A DNA stretch of 64,000 nt. It comes from Anaeromassilibacillus sp001305115. GTDB lineage: Bacteria; Bacillota; Clostridia; Oscillospirales; Acutalibacteraceae. Location: contig AP031437.1 in NCBI GenBank assembly GCA_042854365.1, positions 496,001-560,000 on the forward strand, in the 5' to 3' direction. Within the stretch, counting starts at the first letter, position 1. Each line of letters begins with the position of its first letter. Both the position numbers and the translations under genes were made by a program. Below the pieces are notes generated by a model. The model had not been told where the DNA came from, did no database searches, and saw nothing but the letters and a program-made list of their open reading frames with translations. Positions 47,801 through 56,074 of this stretch are shown here, in pieces.

Positions 47801-48838
47801 GATGAAATCAACAACGCGATGTTTGAGCTGATCGAGGCATTACAGTATCTGAGCTTTGCAGCAGGGGACAAGAGCCAGCTGGAAATCCCGATGGAGATTG
47901 CAAAGCAGATCAATCGAGAGAACTTCACGCCGGAGAGCGTACAGGCGCTGGACGACGCCTACAAGGCGGCAGAGGACCTGATGGACGACGAGGAAGTTCT
48001 GGAAGCAGACATTCAGGCGGCGGCAGAAGCGCTGTATGAAGCGCTTGACAACCTGGTCTTCCGTGCAGATAGGACGGATCTGGAAGCTTTGGTAGCAGAA
48101 GGCAAGAAAATTGTAGAAAATGCTTCGAAGTACATCCAGGATGAAACATGGGCTACCTTTAAAACCATCCTGGGCGATGCAGAAACTCTGTTGGAAAATG
48201 ACAATGCAACCCAGGAGGCAGTGGATGAGAAGGCTGAAGAACTGCTCGATGCGATTACAGCACTGCGTATGATTCCGAACAAGGACGCTCTGAAAGACCT
48301 GATTGGAAAAGCAGAGGCAGTGAACACCAGCAAGTACACAGCAAAGAGCGTGGCAGCGATGCAGAAGGCATTGAGCAACGCAAAGGTTGTGTTGAACAAT
48401 GAAGCAGCGACCGAAGAAGAGGTCAAGAGTGCCGTAGAAGCACTGGAAGCAAGCATCCAGAACCTGGAGACAAAGACGACGATAGCGAAGAAGAGCGGCT
48501 CCACATCGAGAAATGTAAGCAACACATATGGAGCAGCGGGTGTGGTTTCTGCAAGCCAGAGTGCAGCGGCAAGTGTGCGCAGCGATGCGGCAAATGCCAT
48601 CACGCTGAACAGAGGAAGCATGTACACCTTCAAGATGACCGTGGTCAATGGAAATGGACTGGCGCCGAGCTTCACAGTGGGCAACGGAAGCGTTCTGAAG
48701 ACGCAGTTTGTGTCCCAGATCGGCAATGACTACTACTACAGAGTGTATGCAGTTGGCACACCGGGCCAGAGCACAGGCGTTTACACCACACTTCCGGGCC
48801 AGAATGCGAAACTACATTGCACGGTAACCATTGCTTAA
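41816..48838 (+). CDS. Secreted protein with two GH97 catalytic modules
   Basis: 2340 residues from ATG 41816; an in-frame ATG at 41714 lies upstream of and partly inside the promoter and is rejected. Signal peptide (~1-30), NPCBM-like domain (~35-180), Big-type Ig domain (~185-275), first GH97 (~278-892), ricin-type lectin (~900-1048), second Ig domain (~1055-1147), second GH97 (~1148-1853), shared beta module, four FIVAR-type repeats (~1950-2222) and terminal domain. Each GH97 has the paired motifs WTWLNGDLRH, YQLLDEGW, IKPDFFDS/VKPDFFDS (Asp655, Asp1545) and GERRTYP. In characterised GH97 an Asp at the KxDF site is the nucleophile of retaining alpha-galactosidases; this is inferred for both modules. 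Confidence 0.92.
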   Translation: MRKRTWRSALALLLVFALVFTSGLPAVAKTEENRADPTETAAVYLSDMEWTSAEDGWWQVRKDRDVNVHKIVLTDENGEEVSFEKGLGTSGNATIVYGLTGYGALRFQAQIAIQSDNWWGGTNFTLKADGETFYTKNLTSSKGIIPVDVEIPEGTTVLTMENSGGSNSVWAEAQIICDRAVMDRLKTLSVQPEEPAVAVGDSTNLVISAYSNGQESIAITPEQCTYSSNNPEIATIDPDTGVITGVANGIATMTCTVVDAVDSSISRTATCEIIVGEGKEGATWSVASPDENISALFFMDAEGAVRFFTTYAGKTVVSSSPTGLVTNVGDFRDGLTFVSREDEEVTDSYDLIGAKVDHVDATGNQMTLNFTKGGASYSIIVRVYDDGMAFRYVIETEDGEELTISEENSGFQLASGSVAQAMEYEYANESVAQEEEAHKLRGSYCMPLLYETTDGVWALLSEADLNSTYCGAQLVGDGTGLLNVAFTPEQTDDVVTTAPFTSPWRFAVIGSPKTIAENTMAETLSEDCKLEDTGWVESGTVDWTWLNGDLRHTDPDVDFENEAFEIYKDYVDFAVEMGWEYQLLDEGWQRKNTDPNDSSIYKGYYDWTEDLIQYANEKGVGLIVWANSSDLKTPEQQEERISEWAEMGFKGVKPDFFDSQDQATILQIENLAKTTAKYNMLLNVHGAGKPTGERRTYPNVISREAVFGAEQYDFIPDNVSARHNCTLPFTRNAVGPMDYTPMASYGASGDYRQFTLAHMAALPVVFEAGVQCMADKPDVYRAHPAYEHYFKNMPSEWDESILVDGEPADYVNFARRNGDDWYQGMICDNARNAEFSLDFLGEGTYTAYIYTDGEDPMETVDAETRTVTKNDTLNIALAETGGAAIHYVKTEDAPVWDTTAEYRILTSLKDAGIEVYGGNTSAGAKVDLWWNYNPGDALCWRLIPDANQEYYRIQPKNTTATVLMPTGSAPEVGTALTLGNIDNADDSQLWKIVDTGNGTYRILNKKAELAGTPLYIALDGDDTTDGTLIVLANEDSISNQWKLVQEAKPEPEPQDPVVELAVDQTLLNVGDVTKVSASAWDNYGEAIEDYTVESSNSSILEVSKTNSGITAEAKSNGTASVVFKAELEDGSTLESYVQVVVGTEPVEGSIFEVTAPAADVKALVAYDASYGAVSYLAIKDGEVMAGVSPTGLMTNMGDFRSGLVLGQVSSKSGNDSYDLIGGKVKHVDKDYNETTFPFTKDGVSYSILVRAYDEGVALRYAIDGNGDELEITEEFTGFQLPEGYQKFWGQSCGDNSSVANEWPHREWGSYSDLDGQLFNMPLLYETESGSYGLYSEADIMTGTYCGSVLEGGEDTMLSVKFAPEQDAEGPVVTTAPFTSPWRFLVMGDLADIMDNTMPENLSPDNAIGDTSWVESGVSNWTWLNGDLRHDQIPADKFETEGLRIYKEYVDFAAEMGWQYQLLDEGWMVPYERTENKEEQPGYDPDAPAGQRYLGYYSWTEELVEYAKSKGIKLLVWVHKNDIVTEKQRERIDYWAELGIAGIKPDFFDSATQSMMQLYDALLKQTAENHMIINLHGTVKPAGERRTYPHALTREGVGGAEGYAVSDWRDPNDYGGGTYPWGGDLTAANNCVIPFTRGAVGPLDYTPMASFGALNNVRFGPTDPDTGKPQEFDNPPMFTLAHMYALPIIYESGIQCLADKPSVYKAIPFYEEYWSSMPASWDESKLIGGEVGELVEMARRNGDDWYLGVICAYEETKPVDIDLDFLGDGTYTAYIYRDNPDNPLDLDEPLNGVIAETKTVTSADTLTIDLAGLDTPVLEYEFKQADGSTVTAHSRSDLTTSGGAAIKFVKNTTPTEHMLTVSYPTTVKLSIDGEEQTIANLIGAYKDVVMAETSLDLTFEPRVEGREIAGVTVNGEPVEAFDVNEYVYSLAMPNADTTIELGFTIVDKENLREVITIAESENVKAQVEAAVPSVQKKYKEALQAAKAIEEKKTASQDEINNAMFELIEALQYLSFAAGDKSQLEIPMEIAKQINRENFTPESVQALDDAYKAAEDLMDDEEVLEADIQAAAEALYEALDNLVFRADRTDLEALVAEGKKIVENASKYIQDETWATFKTILGDAETLLENDNATQEAVDEKAEELLDAITALRMIPNKDALKDLIGKAEAVNTSKYTAKSVAAMQKALSNAKVVLNNEAATEEEVKSAVEALEASIQNLETKTTIAKKSGSTSRNVSNTYGAAGVVSASQSAAASVRSDAANAITLNRGSMYTFKMTVVNGNGLAPSFTVGNGSVLKTQFVSQIGNDYYYRVYAVGTPGQSTGVYTTLPGQNAKLHCTVTIA

Positions 48839-48980
48839 GTTGATTTAGGGACTTCCTGCAGATGAAGATCCGATGGATCTGAGCAATCGTGGGATAAGAG
48901 TTGTTTACTTGATGGAGTGAAAGCTATACCAGTCAATATGCGTTTAAGCTCTCCTTCCAAGAGAATGATGAAAATATAAG

Positions 48981-49022
48981 AAGGAACCCCCATCCCAAAA
49001 TTTTGGGATGGGGGTTCCTTCT
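48981..49022 (+). terminator. Terminator after the GH97 gene
   Basis: A perfect 20-bp palindrome arm pair (AAGGAACCCCCATCCCAAAA and its complement) with no loop bases, followed by CT-rich DNA. Confidence 0.8.
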
Positions 49023-49509
49023 GTTTTTCAATGTGGATTATTGTATGGGGAACGATAGGGAAAATTATGTGGATAAATATGTGCCAATTTGTAATCATAG
49101 CAAAGTTTTACACTTTTAGATTCTACAGGCATGACGGCCTTGATCAATTCATCATCTGAAAAACGGGAGTTGTATAATCGGCATCAATGAGAGGGAAATG
49201 TTATCAAATATTCCAATATAGGATTTTGCTTGTTTCGCTCAAACGCCTTTGTCTTATAAAATGAAGTAAATTAAGAAACGTAAAGAGATCCGTGAACAAT
49301 TGTTTCTTATTAGCCTGATGAAAGAAAGCTCTCACAAATACAACACAAGAGAGTATTCATCCCAGCAGACTCGGATGAGCATGCCTTTGTGTTTTTATTT
49401 AGACTGAAGCTCAAAGGGATATTCACGGAAGTCTCTAGCCATTGGCAGTTAGTTTGGTTGAATGCGAACAATTTCATATCTTTTGAATAGTGCGGACACA
49501 CAGAGCTTT
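49023..49509. other. Intergenic stretch without a recognised gene
   Basis: AT-rich; only short random open frames. It leads into repeated DNA on its right. Confidence 0.5.
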
Positions 49510-49870
49510 TCACACCATAGGCGTCGATTATGGAAGCTCCATGCTATCGGTTGTTAGGAGCTTAATTTGGATACCAACTACTTTTATTCTTTCCTCAACA
49601 CGCTTCCGGTGTTTGCCTATCATCAACAAACCCATCGCAATTTTTGCGTCATCGGCATCCTTCTACGAAAGCTCCCTGTTATCGATTACCGGCCACTTGA
49701 TCGAATACGAACTACTTTCACTCTTTCCGTAACACGATTCCAATGTTCGCCTATCAACGCCGGACATTCGGCACCTTTACACCTATGGCGTTTCCCTACA
49801 GGAGTTTCATGCCACCAATCGCCGGGTACTTGATTAGTTACAGATTTCTTTCACTCTTTCCCAAAGATAA
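49510..49870 (-). repeat. Three diverged ~115-130-bp repeat units
   Basis: On the minus strand the core CGTGTTACGGAAAGAGTGAA with following TCGTATTCGATCAAG occurs near 49860, 49735 and 49605 with increasing decay. One related unit is found at ~11035-11110 on the plus strand (ATCGTGTTGTACAAAGAGTG). No coding potential. Confidence 0.7.
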
Positions 49871-50011
49871 TTCCGGTATTCATGGATTATTGCCGGATTT
49901 CTACGGTGGAAATAGCTTTTATGCCGTCCCTAAAAGATCCCCCACATCCGTCCAACTGTTACTACACAGTAACAACGTCGTACAACACATTCCCATACCT
50001 ATGAAAAGTGT

Positions 50012-50062
50012 GACCCAGCAGGGGTTATTCACATTCGCGTTTGCGAACTCCCCTACTGGGTC
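50012..50062 (-). terminator. Long conserved hairpin, second copy
   Basis: Minus strand GACCCAGTAGGGG...CCCCTGCTGGGTC with inner TTCGCA-type arms and following CACTTTTCATAGG. Compared with 10850-10900, an A-T pair has become G-C and two G-T wobbles have exchanged places, so pairing is kept. Confidence 0.6.
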
Positions 50063-50209
50063 ATCTCGGTGGAATATCTCCGTTTTGGCTTTCCTATGTA
50101 TTCGCTCCCATGAGAGGCAAATCATCTACATGCGATTAGGATATACATGTACATGTAGAAAAGCTATCCGCCAGAGACATCCCATATTCTTTTTTCCGAA
50201 CCCTTATGC

Positions 50210-51186
50210 CACGTGTTTCACCACTTTCTGGTCCGGAAGGGTCGTGTAGACGCCTGTATTCTAGCACGGTGGACGCACAGCGTCTTTTGCGCCTTAGGCA
50301 TTTCCTACGCTGGCTCCCCTCCATCAGCGATTGCTGGATCGAATCACTTATGCTTTCCACAAATTATTCGGCATTCAACCAATGGTCACTGTACAGTGTT
50401 TCACCACATTCTGACCAGGCAAGGTTGTGTCAACACCTGTGTTCTGTCACGGTGGACGCACAACATCTTTCGTGCCTAGGGTATTGCCTACGAAACTCTT
50501 TGCTGTTGGTTACTGGGTTCGATCGGATGTAGTTTACCTTCTCGTTGTTCAGAACAGATTTGGTACTCAGCCGATTGTAACTGTACAGTGTTTGACTGCA
50601 TTCTGCCCCGGCAGAATCGTGTAGACACCTATGCTCTAACCCGGTGGACGCACAGCGTCTTTCGCGCCTCCGGCGTTTCCCACGCAGGCTCTCCTCCATC
50701 AGCGATTGCTGGATTGAATGGTTTACACCCTTCGCTGGTATCCGGTATTCAACCAATGGTCACCGTGCAGTGTTTCACTGCATTCTGACCAGGCAGTGTC
50801 GTGTAGACGCCCGTGCTCTGGCCCGGTGGACGCACAGCGCCTTTCGCGCCTACGGCGTTTCCTACGCTGGTGCTCTTCCATCAACGGTTACTTGATCGAA
50901 TGGCTTATGCCCTTCACTGGTGTCCGGCATTCAACCAATGGTCACCGTGCAGTGTTTCACTGCTTTCTGCCTTGGCAGTGTCGTGTAGACGCCCATACTC
51001 TGGTTCGGTGGACGCACAGCGCCTTTTGCGCCTTCACGTTTCCTACGCTGGCTCTCCTCCATCAGCGATTGCTGGATCGAATGCCTTATACCCTTCACTG
51101 GTATCCGGCATTCAACCAATGGTCACTGTGCAGTGTTTCACTGCATTCTGACCAGGCAGTGTCGTGTAGACGCCCGTGCTCTGGCC
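50210..51186 (-). repeat. Tandem array of 182-bp units, each with a copy of the 3' end of the adjacent glycosidase gene
   Basis: GTGTAGAC (minus-strand GTCTACAC, the VYT codons) recurs at 50244, 50426 (altered), 50619, 50801, 50983 and, as part of the real gene, 51164: spacing 182, 193, 182, 182, 181. Each unit holds ~70 bp matching the last ~22 codons plus stop of the glycosidase at 51112-53901 and ~110 bp of its 3' flank. Several vestigial tails still read GVYTTLPGQNAVKHCTVTIG or nearly so, with stop codon. Confidence 0.92.
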
Positions 51187-53901
51187 CGGTGTGCCGGTTG
51201 CATAGACTCTATAGTAGTAATCGTTTCCAACCTTCGCCACATACTGCGTCTTGAGAACGCTGCCATTGCCTACTGTAAAGTTCGGCGTCTGGTTGTTTCC
51301 GTTTACCACCGTCATCTTGAAGCAGTATGCACTGCCTCTCTTGAGCGTGAAGTTCACTGTCGTGTCACTCACCACATGCGCCTTCTGGGTCGAGACGTTC
51401 TGTGCCGCAGAAACGACGCCTGCCGCTCCATAGGAGTTGGAGGCATTCACAGAACTGTTTCCCTTTCCGCTCTGGTTGTCCGGCTTCGGGTTGGGCTTCG
51501 GCGTCTCCGCCTTCTCCAAACTTGCTACAGCTGCTTCCAGATTTACATATACCTTTGCGATTGTCTGGTTGTTCGCGGTTTCATCCCCGGCGACTGCCTT
51601 TGCTACCTGTAGCGCTGCCTCCAGGTTTGCCACACTGCGGTCCGTATAGCCGTTCAAGTCGATCGCTTCTGTCTCTTCGATGAGCTTCTGCAATTCTTCT
51701 CTGCTCGGGATCTTCCGCAGGGATGCCATTGCTTCCGCAAGCTTCTTCGCCATTGCATCCACTTCTTCCTGTCCAGCTTCCGGATTCCCAAGCATCGTCT
51801 CTGCATCTTCCAGCACTCCATTAAAGGTCTGGAATGCCTCGTCCTGGATATAGCTGTCCATATCCAGACTCCTTGCTTCATCGACCACGGTCTGGAGCAC
51901 CGACAGGTCTGCACGGTATTTCAGATTTTCAATCGCCTTCTGCAAGTTCTCATATGCCTTGTCCACTTCCGCCTTCAGCGGGTTCTCTTCCGCATAGACG
52001 TTCTTTGCCTCTTTCAGCGCTTCCTCGAAGCCCTCCGTGCTGCTCGGCTTGAATGCATCCAACTTCTCCGCCAACTGCTCTGCGATTTCAATCAACGGCA
52101 GCAGCACTTCCTTGTCGCCTTCCTCGAACTCCAACAGGTGCATCGCTTTTAGCAGCTCGTCCCAGGCCTTGTTGACCTCTTCCTGGGTTGCAGTCGGATC
52201 GTCGTAGACCTCCTGTGCGTTGGTCCGGGCATTCACAAAGAGTTCCCGTACTTCCGGTACCAGGCGGTCAATGTCCTCCTGCGTTACGTTGTTCGCCTCA
52301 TCCAGGACAATCTTCAAGATGTCCTTGTCCACCTTCGTAAAGGTAAAGCGCAGGCTTGCATTCTCATTCGGCATCGTGTAGGTGTACGTAAAGCCGTTTG
52401 GTTCAAACGGGATGTCCTCTCCGTTGAGCTGTGCACTGGCGAACGCGCCGTCGGTCGGGGTGAAGGTAAAGGTCAGATCTTCGTCCGGCATCACTTTCGC
52501 GCCGTAGATTGCATCCGTGGAGATTACCACATCTGCATTTCCTTCCACTTCCACCGCTGCATTGCTGCTCCACTGTACGGTCAACAGCTGCGGGTCTTGA
52601 TTCACTTCTTCTTCAAAAATGAACGAGTGAAGAGCTACTGCACCTTCCAACAATTCGATGGATACATCCTTTACACCGCCCCAGCTGGACGCGGGGATTT
52701 CTACAGAAAAGTTTGCATCGTGAGAAGCATCCCATCCGCCGGTCTGCAAAATGGTAACGTCAACATAGTCTTTGTCACCGTCTCCATAATGGAAGCGAAG
52801 TACGGCTACTTTTTCGTTCTCCCAGTCAGAACGGCCGTTTGCGGCACGTACCGTCAGTTTACATGCTCCTGTTGTACCAAAGTCGAGGCCATCGTAGAAG
52901 AGAGTTTCCCCCTTGTCAAACCCACCTACCACTTGATCGGGCGCTTCCCGTTCCAGTTTGACCGATCCGTCAACAGTGTCATAATTTCTTGCGTAGGTGG
53001 TGGTATATGCGGATTTACTCTTTCCGGATAGAAGTAGACCGTCGATGGCAGCTTGCAATTGCGATGCCACCTTTGCGACTGCGTCGTTGTCCTCCAAATC
53101 GACCTTTGCTGCTTCCGCATAGGCTGCTTCAAAAATCGTCCAAGTTTCTTCGGTATAAAGAAGCGGACGGTTTTCTACCTTGGAGAATATTTCGGCGGCT
53201 TCCTGCATAGCGGTTTCATAATCGGGGTTCACTACTGGTGCATGCTCATAGCCTGTAAAGACAATTGCTTCCAGATCAAAGCGAGTCCCTTTCTCAAAGC
53301 CGATAACCAGATTTTGTGGGCCTTTAATCCCCTTCGCGGGGACAGTTTGCTTAAAGAATGTTTCAGAGGAGAGTTCATAGGACTCGCCTTCGCCAGCTTT
53401 AAAGACAAAGGGAATGGTCTTTTCCGTTCCATTGTCGTTATAGCGGAGATACCCATGAACATCCTGCCCGTTGAGGGTACGTCCTTGGATAGTAACCTCT
53501 TTGGAACCATAACTGCCAAATTCAACATGATTGAATTGTATCTCAACCTGGTCAGTGATGGCACTGACATAATTTTGCATAATTACGTGGCTTCCGCCGT
53601 CTATATCCGTGATCTCGATATCACCCGCGGCAGATTCCGGTTCCATTTTTTCATAGGGGCTGATATATTGTACGGTTCCCTCTTCAAACCAGAAGGAATT
53701 GAGAGCGATAGAGCCATTTTTGAAGACCAGCACCAAATCGTGCAGACCGGAAATGCGTGGGATGTCGAATGTCTGTGACTTGTATTCGTTCCAGGGGCCG
53801 GTTTTTTCGAATTCCAAGGTTGTTACCAGTTCGCCGGTAGGGGAATCCAAACGCACCTCTATAATCTGTGGAGAATTGTTGTTATTTGAACCATTGATTA
53901 G
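51112..53901 (-). pseudogene. Interrupted secreted glycosidase, C-terminal part
   Basis: About 930 codons open from the junction with the mobile element. They begin inside a CBM6-like domain (INGSNNNNSPQIIEVRLDSP), whose first half is at 63620-64000. Then further CBM6-like beta domains separated by a FIVAR-like helical stretch, the beta module shared with neighbours, FIVAR repeats (~nt 52300-51550), a Pro/Lys/Asn/Ser linker and the shared terminal domain. A GTG at 53856 could start translation, but there is no signal peptide, so the piece is unlikely to be exported. Excision of the element with an AC crossover would restore the frame (SKL-TDLINGS); a TGAC/GA crossover would leave a frameshift. 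Confidence 0.85.
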
Positions 53902-53903
53902 GT

Positions 53904-53923
53904 CAGTTTACAAGGAACTACAC
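53904..53923 (+). repeat. Left terminal inverted repeat of the element
   Basis: CAGTTTACAAGGAACTACAC; matches the reverse complement of 63590-63609 at 19 of 20 positions. Confidence 0.85.
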
Positions 53924-53960
53924 GCAGACCACGAAACGGGGGCTGCTGACAACAAATAAA

Positions 53961-54001
53961 GGCTGAGTATCAAGCACCGGGGAAGTGCGAGATATTCAGC
54001 C
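53961..54001. other. Hairpin near the left end of the element
   Basis: GGCTGAGTATC pairs with GATATTCAGCC (one G-T pair), with a small inner GCAC/GTGC. The following DNA to 54240 shows no gene; it may hold recombinase-accessory or replication sites. Confidence 0.5.
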
Positions 54002-54247
54002 TGTTTTGTTGTCCGGGGTTTCCAAAGGGGCACCCTTTGGCACACGACTTTGCTTGCAAAGTGTAGTGTGTTATACGCTCTGTCGGCGTTGCTGCGAAAA
54101 TGAGGTTGCCGCCAGGGAGGGCAAGGGCATTTGAAGCAGCAGGAAAACAGGGCTGTGATTGCGTGGCGTGGAGCCGCAAACGCAGGGCTGGTTTCATCAG
54201 CAGATAGGGCGTATATGAAAGCCCCCGTCCCTCGTACAACGCCGAAC

Positions 54248-54430
54248 TTCGGGACAAAGTGTCCCGAACTTGTGGATACATTCCCGTAAAAATTGAAATG
54301 GGCGGGAAGCCATTTTAGGGCTTTCCCGCCTTGATTACCCTTTAGCAAAGACAGGCAGGACTGTCAACGGCGGCGTATTTATGCGCCGTTCATCTTGACC
54401 GTTGACTGGCTCGGCTGGCTTTGCTATTTT
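54248..54430. repeat. Slot-boundary repeat, block a (copy 1)
   Basis: It begins with the palindrome TTCGGGACA-AAG-TGTCCCGAA, then a GGCGGGAAGCC...GGGCTTTCCCGCC hairpin, an AACGGCG...CGCCGTT hairpin and CTTGACCGTTGACTGGCTCGG. The same block is at 56990-57165. Confidence 0.85.
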
Positions 54431-55206
54431 CCCGATAAATAGGAAAAATCAATGTTAAAAATTCTGTAACAGTTATCATAATTTACTTTATCTTCTCCAT
54501 GCCACCAGTTGAGTGGATAAGATAGGCTTTGCCTTAAATCTCCGGTATCTCTCATCAACGGTGGGGTAAAGGAATGTATGTATCCTTTATGCTCTGGTGT
54601 CTCCAAAATCCCACAAATAGCAAGTGTTTCAAGGATTCCGATAATCTCACTTATATTGCAGGGCAAAAGTTTACTCTCATGAATTTTTTTACATAACATA
54701 ATACCAGTGGATTGGTCGCTCATCGCAGATGATATTGATATTATTTCTTTCAAAATATTTTTGTCGATATTCGTAGGGAGTTGTTTATCCATATGAGCAA
54801 ATTCATTGAGATAAAAAATGGGTTTTCCAATCCCACCCCAAATTCCACCACCTCGATACTTGACATAATTATAAAATGTTCTATCCAGCCGAGATGGAAC
54901 TTTGTCTGTCTTACCTCTATCAAACATTAGCCAACTTACAGCATATATATACGATGCTAAAATATACCGATACTCCATATCACGAGTAGATAAACTATAC
55001 AAAAAAGAATTGGCAGCATCACTAAGAGAAATACATTTAAGACTTTGTGTCAAAATGCGTATAGCTTCTTCGTGCGAAATAGATAAATCCTCTAAAATGG
55101 CACCATGTTCTTTTGCATACGCAATTTCTTCAAATGATAACAGTTTTCGCTTCGTATCATCCATATAGCGCATTAGAGTTTTTTTGCTTTTCTTATCCAT
55201 AAACAT
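54424..55206 (-). CDS. Cargo protein of unknown function (slot A)
   Basis: 260 residues, start ATG 55206 with AGGGAAAA upstream. Mostly helical, hydrophilic, no signal or membrane segment; contains YRYILASYIYAVSWLMFDRG and GGGIWGGIGKPIFYLNEFAH and several Cys. Not recognised. It lies 29 bases after an XRE gene on the same strand and ends at a slot-boundary repeat, more AT-rich than the backbone. By position and size it could be an accessory defence or immunity-type gene, which is speculation. Confidence 0.7.
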   Translation of the reverse strand: MFMDKKSKKTLMRYMDDTKRKLLSFEEIAYAKEHGAILEDLSISHEEAIRILTQSLKCISLSDAANSFLYSLSTRDMEYRYILASYIYAVSWLMFDRGKTDKVPSRLDRTFYNYVKYRGGGIWGGIGKPIFYLNEFAHMDKQLPTNIDKNILKEIISISSAMSDQSTGIMLCKKIHESKLLPCNISEIIGILETLAICGILETPEHKGYIHSFTPPLMRDTGDLRQSLSYPLNWWHGEDKVNYDNCYRIFNIDFSYLSGK

Positions 55207-55235
55207 TTTTCCCTAATTTTGGGCTCTTAGTTCCC

Positions 55236-56036
55236 TTACTTTCTCCCCCGCTGTGGCTTTGGATTTTTCAGCAAGTCCGACTTCTGTGCAATCTTTTTCA
55301 GCCACTTCTTTTCTTCTTCAGATAGCTTCTTCAAATTCAATTTGAGCCGCTTGCAAATGAACGCCAAAGCAGCTTGCTCCGGGTCGCTGTCTGGGCTGGC
55401 AGCTTCGTCAACGGTCTGCAAGAAATCTTCCAGTGGGTTGTCCTCCGGGACGCTGAAAAAATCGTCCTTATGCGCTTCCCGCAGGTCAAGAGCTATCTTG
55501 TTTATGTCCTGCTGTATCACATAGCGGCAAAAACTATCATCATCAATATGGGCGGCGATAAGCTGTCTTAACTGCGGGTCGGTTAAGCCGGGATTGTGCT
55601 GCTTCATAATGGTTGTACTCACAGCGTCTACAATGGCGTTTGCACTCTGCACCTGTTTGCCAGCGATACCGTTTACATAGATTTCAAGGTCAGCCATGAG
55701 CCGGGGGAAATCCGGGTGTGCCGCCAGCTCACACAAGAGGGAATTATCCACCCGCCCACTTTTCAATAGTTCAATCATATCATCGCTCAAACGCAGGTCT
55801 GCAAGATCGGCGTTTGGGTGATTTTTTGTTTGAGAACGCCCCAGCAGATAATCAACAGTCACTTCATAAAACTTTGCCAACTCAATAAGGGCATAATGGC
55901 TGATGTCCTTGAAATTATCCCCCTCATAACTGCCCAACGCAGACTTGGAGAGGTGCGTCTGCTCCGCAAGCTGTTCCAGCGTCAACCCACGCTCCACACG
56001 CAGGTCTTTCAATCGTTCTTGTATGGATAGTTCCAT
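55236..56036 (-). CDS. XRE-family regulator, copy A
   Basis: 266 residues. N-terminal helix-turn-helix (~6-62: LRVERGLTLEQLAEQTHLSKSALGSYEG), then VDYLLGRSQTK, and a long helical C-terminal region of ~190 residues ending in a basic tail (KNPKPQRGRK). AAGGAGGGGGAG precedes the ATG. Differs from the copy at 58087-58887 at about 12 of 266 residues. The matching copies with different neighbours suggest duplication of a regulated cargo slot. Confidence 0.9.
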   Translation of the reverse strand: MELSIQERLKDLRVERGLTLEQLAEQTHLSKSALGSYEGDNFKDISHYALIELAKFYEVTVDYLLGRSQTKNHPNADLADLRLSDDMIELLKSGRVDNSLLCELAAHPDFPRLMADLEIYVNGIAGKQVQSANAIVDAVSTTIMKQHNPGLTDPQLRQLIAAHIDDDSFCRYVIQQDINKIALDLREAHKDDFFSVPEDNPLEDFLQTVDEAASPDSDPEQAALAFICKRLKLNLKKLSEEEKKWLKKIAQKSDLLKNPKPQRGRK

Positions 56037-56074
56037 GCACTCCCCCTCCTTGTCTGTTTATGTTACCTGTTATA

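Noticed and set aside
49490..51254. Several 60-180-codon open frames on the plus strand
   Set aside because: They are antisense readings of the repeat units and gene tails, repeat each other and lack ribosome sites.
54002..54247. A gene in the left end of the mobile element
   Set aside because: Open frames there are short, overlap the boundary repeats and show no ribosome site or family match.
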